Shown piece after piece: positions 23,140 to 30,543 of a stretch of 64,000 bases of DNA. The DNA comes from Catellatospora methionotrophica (GTDB lineage: Bacteria > Actinomycetota > Actinomycetes > Mycobacteriales > Micromonosporaceae): the NCBI RefSeq assembly GCF_011297335.1, contig NZ_JAAOTJ010000003.1, positions 248,001-312,000 of the forward strand. Direction: 5' to 3'. Position numbers and translations under genes: made by a program. Positions within the stretch are counted from its first letter, which is position 1. Every line of letters begins with the position of its first letter. The notes beneath the pieces were generated by a model, which made no database searches, was not told the DNA's origin, and worked only from the letters and a program-made list of their open reading frames with translations.

Positions 23140-23778
23140 TCACAGGCTGCGTTTGAGCATCGCGTCGGCGAGCGCGTCGGCGCACTCGGCCAGGCGCAGC
23201 CCCACCACGTCCAGGCGGCGCAGCAGCTCGCGCTGCTTGAGCACCGGGCCGGTGATCTCGCCGCTGAGCAGGTCGGCCAGGCCCTGGGCGTAGAGGTGGC
23301 GGACCCGGCCGGAGCGCTTGTGCGCGGCCAGCGCCGCCTGCGCGGCCTCGGCCGGGCGGTCGACCAGCCGGTCCAGCGCCCGGCGCAGGTCGCGCAGCCC
23401 GATGGCGACCTGCTCCAGCATCGCCGCCGCGTTGTGGTCCAGGCGCACCCCGTAGAGGTCGGTCTCGCGTACGTAGTCGCGCAGGTGGTCGAGCACGTCG
23501 TCGACGGAGCGGGACAGCCGGAACAGGTCCTCGCGGTCGATCGGGGTGGCCAGCGTCGCGGCCAGTTCGGCGACCAGCCGCCCCCGGTGGGCGTCACCGT
23601 CGTGCTCGATCTCGGCGATCCGCAGCCGGGCCAGCGGCGGTTCGATGTCGCCGATGGTGACCAGCACCGCCAGCGCCACCCCTTCGAGCGCGGCGTCGAT
23701 CTGCGCCAGCACGATGGCCAGCACCCGCTTCGGAGCGCGCCCCGCGAGATCGTCCAGCACCCGTCGCAGCCTGATCAC
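23140..23778 (-). CDS. PhoU-like (DUF47) phosphate transport regulator
   Basis: 212 residues from a GTG with GGGAGGTG upstream. The protein is almost wholly helical with the repeated heptad layout of PhoU/DUF47 proteins (EHDGDAHRGRLVAELAATLATPIDREDLFRLSRSVDDVLDHLRDYV). The E/D-rich turn and 'TPIDREDLFRLSRSVDDVLD' are typical of the DUF47 members that accompany Pit transporters. It lies 40 bases downstream of the Pit gene in the same direction and probably controls its activity. Confidence 0.88.
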   Translation of the reverse strand: MIRLRRVLDDLAGRAPKRVLAIVLAQIDAALEGVALAVLVTIGDIEPPLARLRIAEIEHDGDAHRGRLVAELAATLATPIDREDLFRLSRSVDDVLDHLRDYVRETDLYGVRLDHNAAAMLEQVAIGLRDLRRALDRLVDRPAEAAQAALAAHKRSGRVRHLYAQGLADLLSGEITGPVLKQRELLRRLDVVGLRLAECADALADAMLKRSL

Positions 23779-23818
23779 GGTCACCTCCCGGCGGAACCGG
23801 TGCACCGGGCACCGGGGC

Positions 23819-24820
23819 TCACAGCGTGCCCCGCAATGCCAGACCTGCGACATATCCGAGGGTGAGGCTCGCGGGCACGGTTACCAGCCAGGCCGTCAGC
23901 ACCGGGGTGGCGAACTGCCAGCGGATGCGGCGTACGCCGGTGCTGGCCCCCGCGCCGACCAGGCCCGCGGTGGCCGACTGGGTCATGCTGACCGGCACGC
24001 CCATGCCCGCGCTGCCGAACACCGCGGTCGCCGACGCCAGACCGGCCGTGACCAGGGTCCACGGGCGTTGCGGGGTGAGCCCGCCGGTCGCGCCCCGGGC
24101 CATGCGCCGCAGGCTCAGCACCGCCCCTGCGGCGAACACGGCGGCCGTCGCGCACAGCAGCAGCAGCGGTGGGGCCTGCATCCCCCGAGCCCGGTGGGCG
24201 ACCCCGAGGGCGACTCCGACCACGGCGAACATCTTCTGCCCGTCGTTGGCGGCATACGCCAGGCTCTGCCCGGCGAACGCGGTGACGTGGGCGTAACGCA
24301 TGGCGCGCGGCAGCCGGGACGTCGTCGGCAGGCGGCGGGCGGCCATGCCGAGCAGGTAGCCCAGAGCGCCGCCGAGCAGCGGAGCGATCGCGGCGACCGC
24401 GAGCACGACACCCAGCGTGGACCAGGCGGGCGGCACGCCGAGTCCGGCCCCGACCCCGGCGAGTCCACCGAGGACGGCGAGGGTGACGCTGGTCGGCACA
24501 CCGCGCCAGGCCAGCGTCAGCACCAGGGCCAGTGCGACGCCGACCCCGGCGAGCACGACCAGGGGGCCGCGCACGTCACCGGCGTTGATCAGGCGGTCGG
24601 TGAAGGTGTGCGCCACGGCGAGCCCGAACAGCGCGGGACCGGCGATGATCGCCGCCAGCAGCACGGCCAGCACGACATAGAGCGGCAGTTCGCGCTGGCG
24701 CAGGGCCAGGGCGAGCAGCGCCCCGCCGTCGTTGGCGCCACAGACGAAGACGAACCCGGTGGCCAGCATCGCAAAGCCGATCACCACGGCCGACCACCCC
24801 CGACTCCGCCAGGAGTTCAC
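23819..24820 (-). CDS. Pit-family inorganic phosphate transporter
   Basis: 333 residues with about ten TM segments. The two inverted family signatures are present: FVFVCGANDGGALLALAL near the N-terminus and SLAYAANDGQKMFAVVGVAL in the second half (GAND/AND motifs of PiT carriers). It takes up phosphate, probably as metal-phosphate, with protons. The GTG start at 24820 has no good ribosome site; a GTG about ten codons further in is an alternative. Forms an operon with the PhoU-like gene. Confidence 0.88.
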   Translation of the reverse strand: MNSWRSRGWSAVVIGFAMLATGFVFVCGANDGGALLALALRQRELPLYVVLAVLLAAIIAGPALFGLAVAHTFTDRLINAGDVRGPLVVLAGVGVALALVLTLAWRGVPTSVTLAVLGGLAGVGAGLGVPPAWSTLGVVLAVAAIAPLLGGALGYLLGMAARRLPTTSRLPRAMRYAHVTAFAGQSLAYAANDGQKMFAVVGVALGVAHRARGMQAPPLLLLCATAAVFAAGAVLSLRRMARGATGGLTPQRPWTLVTAGLASATAVFGSAGMGVPVSMTQSATAGLVGAGASTGVRRIRWQFATPVLTAWLVTVPASLTLGYVAGLALRGTL

Positions 24821-24912
24821 CGTACGTGATCAACAGAGTTCCGCCGGCGGGAATCCTGATTGCCGCCCGACCGGGTGATCCTCTAGCGTCACCCGTCGGG
24901 AGGACAACACTG

Positions 24913-25644
24913 ATGGCGAAGCTGAACCAGATCATCGCGGTCGAGAAGGGCATCAAGTCCCGCTCGTTCCAGGACCTGACCGAGGCCCACCACGCCGTGC
25001 AGAAGCCGGCGCTGCTGTCGGGCATCTCGCGGACCTACCAGGCCAAGGACGAGGAGGGCGAACAACTGCCGCCGGAGTCCACCAAGGTGCAGGCCCGCGC
25101 CGAGGACGTGCTGCGCCAGATGGGCACCACGCTGACCCGGCTGTTCGACGTGACCGCGACCAAGGACGCCACCAACTGCGTGGCCCGCGCCGACGTGGTC
25201 GTCGACGACCGGGTGCTGCTGTCCGACGTGCCGGTGACGTACCTGCTGTTCCTGGAGAAGCAGCTCACCGACCTGCACACCTTCGTCAAGAAGCTGCCGG
25301 TGCTCGACGCCGCCGAGTCGTGGGTGTTCAGCGACTCCGCGGACTGCTGGTCCACCGAGCCGGTGCGTACCATCCGCACCAAGAAGGTGCCCCGCAACCA
25401 CGTCAAGGCCGAGGCGACCGAGAAGCACCCGGCGCAGGTCGAGGTGTACTACGAGGACATCGCGGTGGGCTACTGGACCACGGTGAAGTTCTCCGGCGCG
25501 CTGCCGGCCAAGCGGGTGTCGACGCTGCTGGAGCGGGTGGAGAAGCTGCAGCAGGCGGTCAAGTTCGCCCGCGAGGAGGCCAACAACGCCGAGGCGGTCG
25601 ACAAGCACGTCGGCGACCGGGTGTTCGGTTACCTGTTCGCCTGA
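24913..25644 (+). CDS. Unknown conserved-looking protein upstream of tandem Y-like RNAs
   Basis: 243 residues from ATG 24913 with GGAGG nine bases upstream. I do not recognise the family. It is charged and rich in Lys/Glu/Val: residues 1-60 look helical (AKLNQIIAVEKGIKSRSFQD), the middle alternates beta strands (CVARADVVVDDRVLLSDVPV), the part around 155-190 is basic (RTIRTKKVPRNHVKAEATEK), and residues 200-230 form a helix (LLERVEKLQQAVKFAREEAN). No signal peptide, TM segment or nuclease motif is visible. It is followed within 45 bases by two tRNA-like structured RNAs and a terminator, so protein and RNAs probably share one transcript. Binding of the RNAs is an inference from this layout and the basic patch. 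Confidence 0.8.
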   Translation: MAKLNQIIAVEKGIKSRSFQDLTEAHHAVQKPALLSGISRTYQAKDEEGEQLPPESTKVQARAEDVLRQMGTTLTRLFDVTATKDATNCVARADVVVDDRVLLSDVPVTYLLFLEKQLTDLHTFVKKLPVLDAAESWVFSDSADCWSTEPVRTIRTKKVPRNHVKAEATEKHPAQVEVYYEDIAVGYWTTVKFSGALPAKRVSTLLERVEKLQQAVKFAREEANNAEAVDKHVGDRVFGYLFA

Positions 25645-25687
25645 CCCATGAACTCCCCGCCGGAGGGCGGGGGGCGCGGAAGCGCAA

Positions 25688-25822
25688 GCTGAAACTGAAG
25701 CCGAAACTGAACAACGCGGTCCCAGTGCAGGTTCGAGTCCTGCCCACCCGCACCACCTGCGGGGGTAGCCCAACTGGCAGAGGCAGCCGCGATCAGACTC
25801 AGATTCTCGCTCCAGACTCAGC
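25688..25822 (+). ncRNA. YrlA-type Y-like RNA 1 (permuted tRNA mimic)
   Basis: From the inside out: acceptor-like stem 25745-25751 with 25759-25765 (6 of 7 pairs), closed by the loop ACCACCT; T arm GCAGG-TTCGAGT-CCTGC (25727-25743); D arm GCC/GGC (25768-25770, 25782-25784) with the conserved GG; anticodon-like stem GCGGT (25716-25720) with GCCGC (25786-25790), five pairs including one G-U. Beyond it an internal loop leads to an imperfect helix: CTGA/TCAG, GAA/TTC, AGC/GCT, CTG/CAG and GCTGA/TCAGC between 25688-25710 and 25799-25822. The acceptor end is closed and the RNA ends exit through the anticodon stem. This is the published architecture of YrlA Y RNAs, whose long stem binds Ro60/Rsr. 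Confidence 0.75.
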
Positions 25823-25831
25823 ATTCGCCGC

Positions 25832-25976
25832 CGAACACCAGATCGACCGCGTACGGGCGAAACCCCCGGGGTGCCGGTTCGAGCCCGGCCCGCACCTCTT
25901 CCTGGTGCGGTAGTCCAAACGGTAGAGACACGGGGTCGTCATGACTGACCCGTACGCTTAAACGTGCTGGTGTGCG
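25832..25976 (+). ncRNA. YrlA-type Y-like RNA 2 (permuted tRNA mimic)
   Basis: The acceptor-like stem CCGCACC/GGTGCGG (25890-25896, 25904-25910) is perfect and closed by the 7-nt loop TCTTCCT. T arm GCCGG-TTCGAGC-CCGGC (25873-25889), D stem GTC/GAC (25913-25915, 25927-25929) with GG in the loop, and anticodon-like stem CCCCG/CGGGG (25864-25868, 25931-25935) are all perfect. Outward, a perfect 9-bp helix GCGTACGGG/CCCGTACGC (25849-25857, 25949-25957) and a 7-bp helix ACACCAG/CTGGTGT (25835-25841, 25967-25973) extend the stem. Four independent helices agree with the inside-out tRNA model, stronger than for RNA 1. There is no free CCA end. Confidence 0.8.
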
Positions 25977-25994
25977 CAAATCGGCGGCACCCCG

Positions 25995-26025
25995 AGGCCC
26001 GGGAGAAGGACACTCTCCCGGGCTT
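25995..26025 (+). terminator. Intrinsic-type terminator after the Y-like RNAs
   Basis: GCCCGGGAGA (25997-26006) pairs perfectly with TCTCCCGGGC (26014-26023) across a 7-base loop, extended by A-U and G-U pairs at the base. It lies 20 bases after the second RNA and would define a common 3' end for the unknown gene plus both RNAs. Confidence 0.75.
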
Positions 26026-26111
26026 CACCATGTCCGGCGGACGACTCGTTACCGGTGGGTATTACCTGAGCATTCGCTCCGCTATGTGGCGTTCTGGAGT
26101 AAATTCATGTT

Positions 26112-26840
26112 ATGACCGAACCCGCGAGGGCGCGGCATGGCGTGCCGGGCCTCGCCCTCGGCACCGCGATGCTCGTCGCCGAACGACTCCGCCGACTCAC
26201 CTCTCCGGTCGACCCCGCCGAGCAGGCCCGCATCGAGGACATGCTCACCGGCGGCGTCGAGCCGTCCCCGGCCAGCGCCCGCTCCCCGGTCGCCGTCGCC
26301 GTCGGCCTCACCCAGCAGAGCTACGACCTCGCCGTACGCACCCGAAACCGGATCGGCGAGGCCACCCGTGGACAGGCCCGCCGGCTGGCCGACGCGACCC
26401 GCGCCGCACTACCGGCCTCGCCCATCGACACCGCCCGTGACGTCGTCAGCTCCGCCGGGCAGCGCGGGCACGACACGCTCGTGTCCAGCCGCGCCGCCGC
26501 GTCGGTCGCACTGCGCGACACCGTCGACGAGAGCCTGACCTGGGTCGAGAAGACCATCGTGCCCCGCATGATGGACAACCTGATGCCCTACCTGATCAAC
26601 AGCGTGGTGCCGCGCCTCGTCGAGGGCGCGATCCCCGAGATCAGGCGCAAGGTCATCCCCGTCGTGATCGACGACATGACCCGCGACCCCCGGCTCCAGG
26701 AACTGATCACCGAGCAGAGCCGTGGCGTGCTCGCCAACGCCACCGACGAACTGCGGGAGACCTCAGCCAGCGCCGACGACCGGATCGAGTCCTCGTTCCG
26801 CCGCGTCTTCCACCGCCATCACACGAACGGTGACAGGTGA
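26112..26840 (+). CDS. Hypothetical helical protein
   Basis: 242 residues. Not recognised as a family. The chain is mostly helical; the second half has the motif series WVEKTIVPRMMDNLMPYLINSVVP, RLVEGAIPEIRRKVIPVVIDDMT and DPRLQELITEQSRGVLANATDELRE, which looks like amphipathic membrane-associating repeats without a true TM helix. Its stop overlaps the GTG of the next gene (GTGA at 26837), so it is coupled to an RDD membrane protein and may act with it at the membrane. Confidence 0.75.
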   Translation: MTEPARARHGVPGLALGTAMLVAERLRRLTSPVDPAEQARIEDMLTGGVEPSPASARSPVAVAVGLTQQSYDLAVRTRNRIGEATRGQARRLADATRAALPASPIDTARDVVSSAGQRGHDTLVSSRAAASVALRDTVDESLTWVEKTIVPRMMDNLMPYLINSVVPRLVEGAIPEIRRKVIPVVIDDMTRDPRLQELITEQSRGVLANATDELRETSASADDRIESSFRRVFHRHHTNGDR

Positions 26841-27316
26841 CCGCGGCTGGCCAACACCCACCGTACGCAGGCATGGTCTCCCGACTGTCGGGCCTGGCCA
26901 TCGACGCGGGCCTGCTCGCCATCGCGTCGTCGCTGGCCGTGTCCGGTGTGCCCGCCGTCTGGTCCGCGCTGGCCGGTGAACCGCCCGGCTGGCTCAAGGC
27001 GGCCTCCGCGGTGGTCGCCGCGGCGCTGCCGGTCGTCTACTTCACCGGCTGCTGGTGGATGACCGGACAGACCCTGGGCTCGCTGCTGTTCGGCACCGTC
27101 GTACGCCGCACCGACGGCCGCCACGTCGGCCTGTGCCGCGCCCTGCTACGCGCCCTCGTCGGCCTGGCCATCCCCGTCCTCTGGCTGGTCGGCCTGCTCG
27201 GCGTGCTCACCGACGACCGCCGCCGCGCCTGGCACGACCGCCTCTTCGGCACCGTGGTCCGCTACGTCGACCGCCCACCCGAACAGGGCAGGGCACTGTC
27301 CTATCGCCGTAGGTAG
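26837..27316 (+). CDS. RDD-family membrane protein
   Basis: 159 residues with three hydrophobic segments. MVSRLSGLAIDAGLLAI carries the R...D residues of the RDD domain, and TDDRRRAWHDRLFGTVVRYV is its conserved C-terminal end with D-R-x-x-A-W-H-D. RDD proteins are small membrane proteins; some are linked to ion transport, but the role here is unknown. Translationally coupled to the upstream helical protein. Confidence 0.88.
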   Translation: MTAAGQHPPYAGMVSRLSGLAIDAGLLAIASSLAVSGVPAVWSALAGEPPGWLKAASAVVAAALPVVYFTGCWWMTGQTLGSLLFGTVVRRTDGRHVGLCRALLRALVGLAIPVLWLVGLLGVLTDDRRRAWHDRLFGTVVRYVDRPPEQGRALSYRRR

Positions 27317-27374
27317 CCTGCCGATCCTCACCGTCCGTCGCCGGGCGCGCCGCACGCGGGAGTAGGGTCGGCGG

Positions 27375-28064
27375 GTGCGTTCCCCCCTTGCAGCCGCCGG
27401 GCTGACGGCCGCCCTGGCGCTGGCCGCCTGCTCCGGACCGGCCCCTGAGCCTGCCTTCGTGCCCGCGAAGGCGACCTCTGCCCCGGCCGCGACACCGACC
27501 CCGGCGGCCACGCCCTCGCCCGCCGCGTCGCCGTCCGCCGCCGCCCTGCGCCACGTGTTCCCGGTGCTCGGCAAGAGCTCGTACGGGCGCACCCACCACG
27601 ACTACCAGGCCACCGACATCATGGCCCCGTGCGGGGCGACGGTCGTCGCGGCCATCGACGGGGTCGTGCTGGAGACCTCGACGGTGGACCTCTACGACCC
27701 GAAGACCGACGACGGCGCGCTGCGCGGCGGCAAGTCCGTGTCGCTGCTCGGCGACGACGGCGCGCGTTACTACGGCTCGCACTTCTCCGCGATCGACGCG
27801 AAGATCAAGGCGGGGGTACGCGTCAAGGCCGGCCAGCCGCTCGGCAAGGTCGGCCGCACCGGCCTAGCCAGCGCCTGCCACCTGCACTTCGGCATCTCCC
27901 CGGAGTGCACCCGCACCGGCGACTGGTGGATCCGCCGCGGCGTGATCTGGCCCTGGCGCTACCTCGACGCGTGGCGCAAGAACACCCCCAAGTCCCCCGT
28001 CCCCGAACTCCAGACCTGGCAAAACAAGAACGGCTGCTCCACCAACCCCCCCAAGGGCGCCTGA
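27375..28064 (+). CDS. M23-family peptidase-like lipoprotein
   Basis: 229 residues. Signal peptide with lipobox ALAAC (Cys near residue 19), then a Pro/Ala/Thr linker, then an M23 domain from about 60: YGRTHHDYQATDIMAPCGATVVAAIDGVV supplies the HxxxD zinc ligands and ASACHLHFGISPEC the HxH ligand. M23 enzymes cut peptide bridges in peptidoglycan. It is exported and probably lipid-anchored. Convergent with an MFS gene across a large hairpin. Confidence 0.87.
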   Translation: MRSPLAAAGLTAALALAACSGPAPEPAFVPAKATSAPAATPTPAATPSPAASPSAAALRHVFPVLGKSSYGRTHHDYQATDIMAPCGATVVAAIDGVVLETSTVDLYDPKTDDGALRGGKSVSLLGDDGARYYGSHFSAIDAKIKAGVRVKAGQPLGKVGRTGLASACHLHFGISPECTRTGDWWIRRGVIWPWRYLDAWRKNTPKSPVPELQTWQNKNGCSTNPPKGA

Positions 28065-28098
28065 CGCGGCCGGCCTCGCCCACCCCGCCCCCGTACAC

Positions 28099-28159
28099 AG
28101 ACGCTGGCCTATCTCATCGAAAATTCGTGGCTCGAATTCGATGAGATAGGCCAGCGTCT
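28099..28159. terminator. Long perfect hairpin between convergent genes
   Basis: Arms of 23 bases (28099-28121 and 28137-28159) are exact reverse complements around 15 bases, with TTAAAA after the right arm. The arm begins AGACGCTGGCCTATCTCATC and is AT-richer than the surroundings. It lies between the M23 peptidase gene (plus) and the DHA2 exporter gene (minus), so it probably acts as a two-way terminator. Confidence 0.8.
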
Positions 28160-28181
28160 ATTAAAAGCGGGGTCGTCGGGG

Positions 28182-29693
28182 TCAGCCGACGTGGACCGCG
28201 CCCTCCGTCGGGAGGTCGGACTTGCGGACCTTGATCAGGATCGCGATCACGATCGCCGACACGGTCAGCAGCGCGCCGCCCCAGGCGAACGCCACGGTGA
28301 ACCCGTGCACCGCCGCCTCGGCCTGGACCAGGCCCGCGAGCTGCGGGTCCATGCCGGGCTTGAGGTTCTCGGCCGCGTAGTCGGTGGTGGCGTTGAGCGC
28401 GAACGTGCTCAGCAGCGCCGCGCCCAGCGAGCCGCCCACCTGCTGGGTGGCGTTCAAAGTCGCGCTGGCCGCACCGGCGTCGTGCTGCGGCACGCCGACC
28501 AGCGCGAGGCTGGACAGCGGCACGAACGTGAAGCCGAGGCCCAGACCCAGCACCAGCGCGCCGGGCAGCACGTGGCTGGCGTAGCCGGTGGTCACGCCGA
28601 TCTGGGTGAGGAAGAACATCGCGCCCGCGGCGAGCACCGCACCGGCGATCATCAGCGGCTTCGCGCCGAGCTTGGGCAGCAGCTGGCTGGCGACGCCGGC
28701 GGAAATGAACACGCCCGCCGAGATCGGCAGCGAGGCCAGGCCGGCCTCGATCGGGGTGTAGCCGAGCACGCCCTGGAAGTAGAAGGTCAGGAAGAAGAAC
28801 GCGCCCATCAGGCCGGCCCCGGTCAGGGTGCTGGACACGTACGCGCCACCGCGGTTGCGGTCGAGCAGGATGCGCAGCGGCAGCAGCGGGTTCTTCGAGA
28901 ACTTCTGGATGATCACGAACACGGCCAGCAGCACGACACCGCCGCCCATGTAGGCCAGCGCCTCCGGGGAGTCCCAGCCGTGCTCCGGCTCGGCGGCCTT
29001 GGTCAGGCCGTACACCAGGGCGACCAGGCCCAGGGTGACCGCGATCGCGCCGGGGATGTCGTAGCGGGTGTTGCCCTCGGCCTTGCTCTCCGGCACGAAC
29101 GGAACCGCCAGCACGATGGCGATGACCGCGATCGGGATGTTGACCAGCAGGCACCAGCGCCAGTCGGCGTACTCGGTGAGCACGCCGCCCAGCAGCAGGC
29201 CGACCGCCGCGCCGCCACCGGCGATCGCGCCGTACACGGCGAACGCCTTGGCGCGCTCCTTGGCGTCGGTGAACAGCACCGTCAGCAGGGCCAGACCGGC
29301 CGGGGCGAGCAGCGCGCCGAAGGCGCCCTGCAGGCCGCGGGCGGCGAACAGGCTCAGGCCGTCCCAGGCCAGACCGCCCAGGGCGGACGCGGCCGCGAAA
29401 CCGATCGCACCGGCGATGAAGGTGCGCTTGCGGCCCCAGTAGTCGGCGATGCGGCCGCCGAGCAGCAGCAGACCGCCGAAGGTCAGCGTGTACGCCGTCA
29501 GCACCCACTGGCGCTCGGCGTTGGTGATGCCGAGGTCGACCTGCATCTTGGGCAGGGCGATGTTCACGATGGTCGCGTCGAGGACCACCATCAGCTGCGC
29601 GATGGCGATGATCGTCAGGGCGAGCCAGCGCCGGGGGTTCGGTGCCGCGGCGGAGGGTTCCGCCGCTTCGGGGCGGGAGACCGTGGTGGTCAT
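28182..29693 (-). CDS. DHA2-type (EmrB/QacA) MFS multidrug exporter
   Basis: 503 residues from ATG 29693 with GAAAGG upstream. About 14 TM segments. Motif LDATIVNIALPKMQVDLGI after TM1 and LGGRIADYWGRKRTFIAG (motif A) identify the DHA2 drug:H+ antiporter family; LLTVLFTDAKERAKAFAVYGAIAGGGAAVGLLLGGVL contains motif C. It probably exports hydrophobic drugs or a metabolite. The frame is open far upstream through the TetR gene, but that part is an out-of-phase shadow. Forms an operon with the tetR gene 26 bases upstream. Confidence 0.93.
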   Translation of the reverse strand: MTTTVSRPEAAEPSAAAPNPRRWLALTIIAIAQLMVVLDATIVNIALPKMQVDLGITNAERQWVLTAYTLTFGGLLLLGGRIADYWGRKRTFIAGAIGFAAASALGGLAWDGLSLFAARGLQGAFGALLAPAGLALLTVLFTDAKERAKAFAVYGAIAGGGAAVGLLLGGVLTEYADWRWCLLVNIPIAVIAIVLAVPFVPESKAEGNTRYDIPGAIAVTLGLVALVYGLTKAAEPEHGWDSPEALAYMGGGVVLLAVFVIIQKFSKNPLLPLRILLDRNRGGAYVSSTLTGAGLMGAFFFLTFYFQGVLGYTPIEAGLASLPISAGVFISAGVASQLLPKLGAKPLMIAGAVLAAGAMFFLTQIGVTTGYASHVLPGALVLGLGLGFTFVPLSSLALVGVPQHDAGAASATLNATQQVGGSLGAALLSTFALNATTDYAAENLKPGMDPQLAGLVQAEAAVHGFTVAFAWGGALLTVSAIVIAILIKVRKSDLPTEGAVHVG

Positions 29694-29719
29694 CGTCGTG
29701 CCTTTCGCAGGAGGGTGTT

Positions 29720-30280
29720 TCAGCGGGCCAGGACGGGGAGTAGTACCTCGTCGCAGACCCGGGCCAGATACTCGCCGTCGAGCGGCCGGCCGTGTCCGAG
29801 GTGCCTGGCCATCAGCAGTGCCGTGACCAGGTCGGGAAAGAGGCTGTCGTAGGGTTGCGGCTTGATCTCGCCGCGCTGCACGGCACGTTCCAGCAGCGTC
29901 GCGGTGTGCCGGTGGATCTCCGGGTACACCTGGCCGCGGACGATGCCGGCGAGTTCGGGGTTGGACTGCATCTCGAAGGACAGCGCGTGGATCAGCGGGC
30001 CCTCCTCCACGACGCAGCGCGACGCGACGCCCAGCAGCTCGAACAGGTCCCCGCGCAGGGTCCCGGTGTCGGCGGGCGCGACGTCGGCGGCCTGCTGCTG
30101 GCGCAGCACCTGGGCGACGAGTTCGGGCTTGCCCGGCCAGTGGCGGTACAGCGTCGCCTTGCTCATGTGCGCGCGCGACGCGATCGCGTCCATGGTCATC
30201 TTGTCGTAGCCGACCTCGCGCAGCAGCTCGACCACGGCAGCGCACAGGGGCGCTCCGGCGGGCACGCGGGCATGGCTCAT
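29720..30280 (-). CDS. TetR-family regulator of DHA2 exporter
   Basis: 186 residues from ATG 30280 with GGAG upstream. HTH: LREVGYDKMTMDAIASRAHMSKATLYRHWPGKPELVAQVL, a typical TetR domain; the C-terminal part is all-helical ligand-binding. It is first in the operon with the exporter, and a palindrome lies just upstream (30308-30325), consistent with autorepression relieved by an exporter substrate. Confidence 0.92.
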   Translation of the reverse strand: MSHARVPAGAPLCAAVVELLREVGYDKMTMDAIASRAHMSKATLYRHWPGKPELVAQVLRQQQAADVAPADTGTLRGDLFELLGVASRCVVEEGPLIHALSFEMQSNPELAGIVRGQVYPEIHRHTATLLERAVQRGEIKPQPYDSLFPDLVTALLMARHLGHGRPLDGEYLARVCDEVLLPVLAR

Positions 30281-30307
30281 GACAGGCTCCGGGGGGACGG
30301 GGAGATG

Positions 30308-30325
30308 CGGAACGGTACGGTTCCG
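30308..30325. promoter_or_regulatory. Likely TetR operator upstream of tetR-exporter operon
   Basis: CGGAACGGTACGGTTCCG has mirror ends CGGAAC/GTTCCG. With its flank on the minus strand it reads GAAACGGAACCGTACC, the style of TetR operators such as those of QacR-like repressors. It lies 28 bases upstream of the TetR start. Confidence 0.55.
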
Positions 30326-30462
30326 TTTCCTGACCATACGCAGTTGCCCTGGTCAGACGCGCTCCCCTGAGAGGTGGATCACCTGATGGATGACGGTCTG
30401 TCCGCGTAGCCGTGGCGCGGGCGGCCACGGCGGGCGATGATCGCAGTAGCGGCACATCGGAC

Positions 30463-30490
30463 CCATCCGTGGCGGGCTCGGCACCGAATC
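30463..30490 (+). promoter_or_regulatory. SigK-type promoter of sigK
   Basis: CCATCC (30463-30468), 16 bases, then CGAATC (30485-30490), 53 bases before the sigK start codon. CCATCC/CGAATC are the -35/-10 elements reported for SigK promoters in mycobacteria, so the gene is probably autoregulated. Confidence 0.6.
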
Positions 30491-30543
30491 ACCGGTGATA
30501 CGCAAGTGATGGGTGAACAGATCCATGCCGGAAGGGCGGAACT

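Noticed and set aside
25716-25935. Tandem broken tRNA genes, or permuted tRNA genes of the algal/archaeal type
   Set aside because: The 3'-half/5'-half order, the closed acceptor loops and above all the extra helices outside both anticodon stems fit YrlA RNAs better. Decay would not preserve every stem, and permuted tRNA genes would not need the long outer helices.
29694-30455. N-terminal extension of the DHA2 exporter through the tetR gene
   Set aside because: Out of phase with TetR, Arg-rich, and the exporter has its own ATG and ribosome site at 29693.
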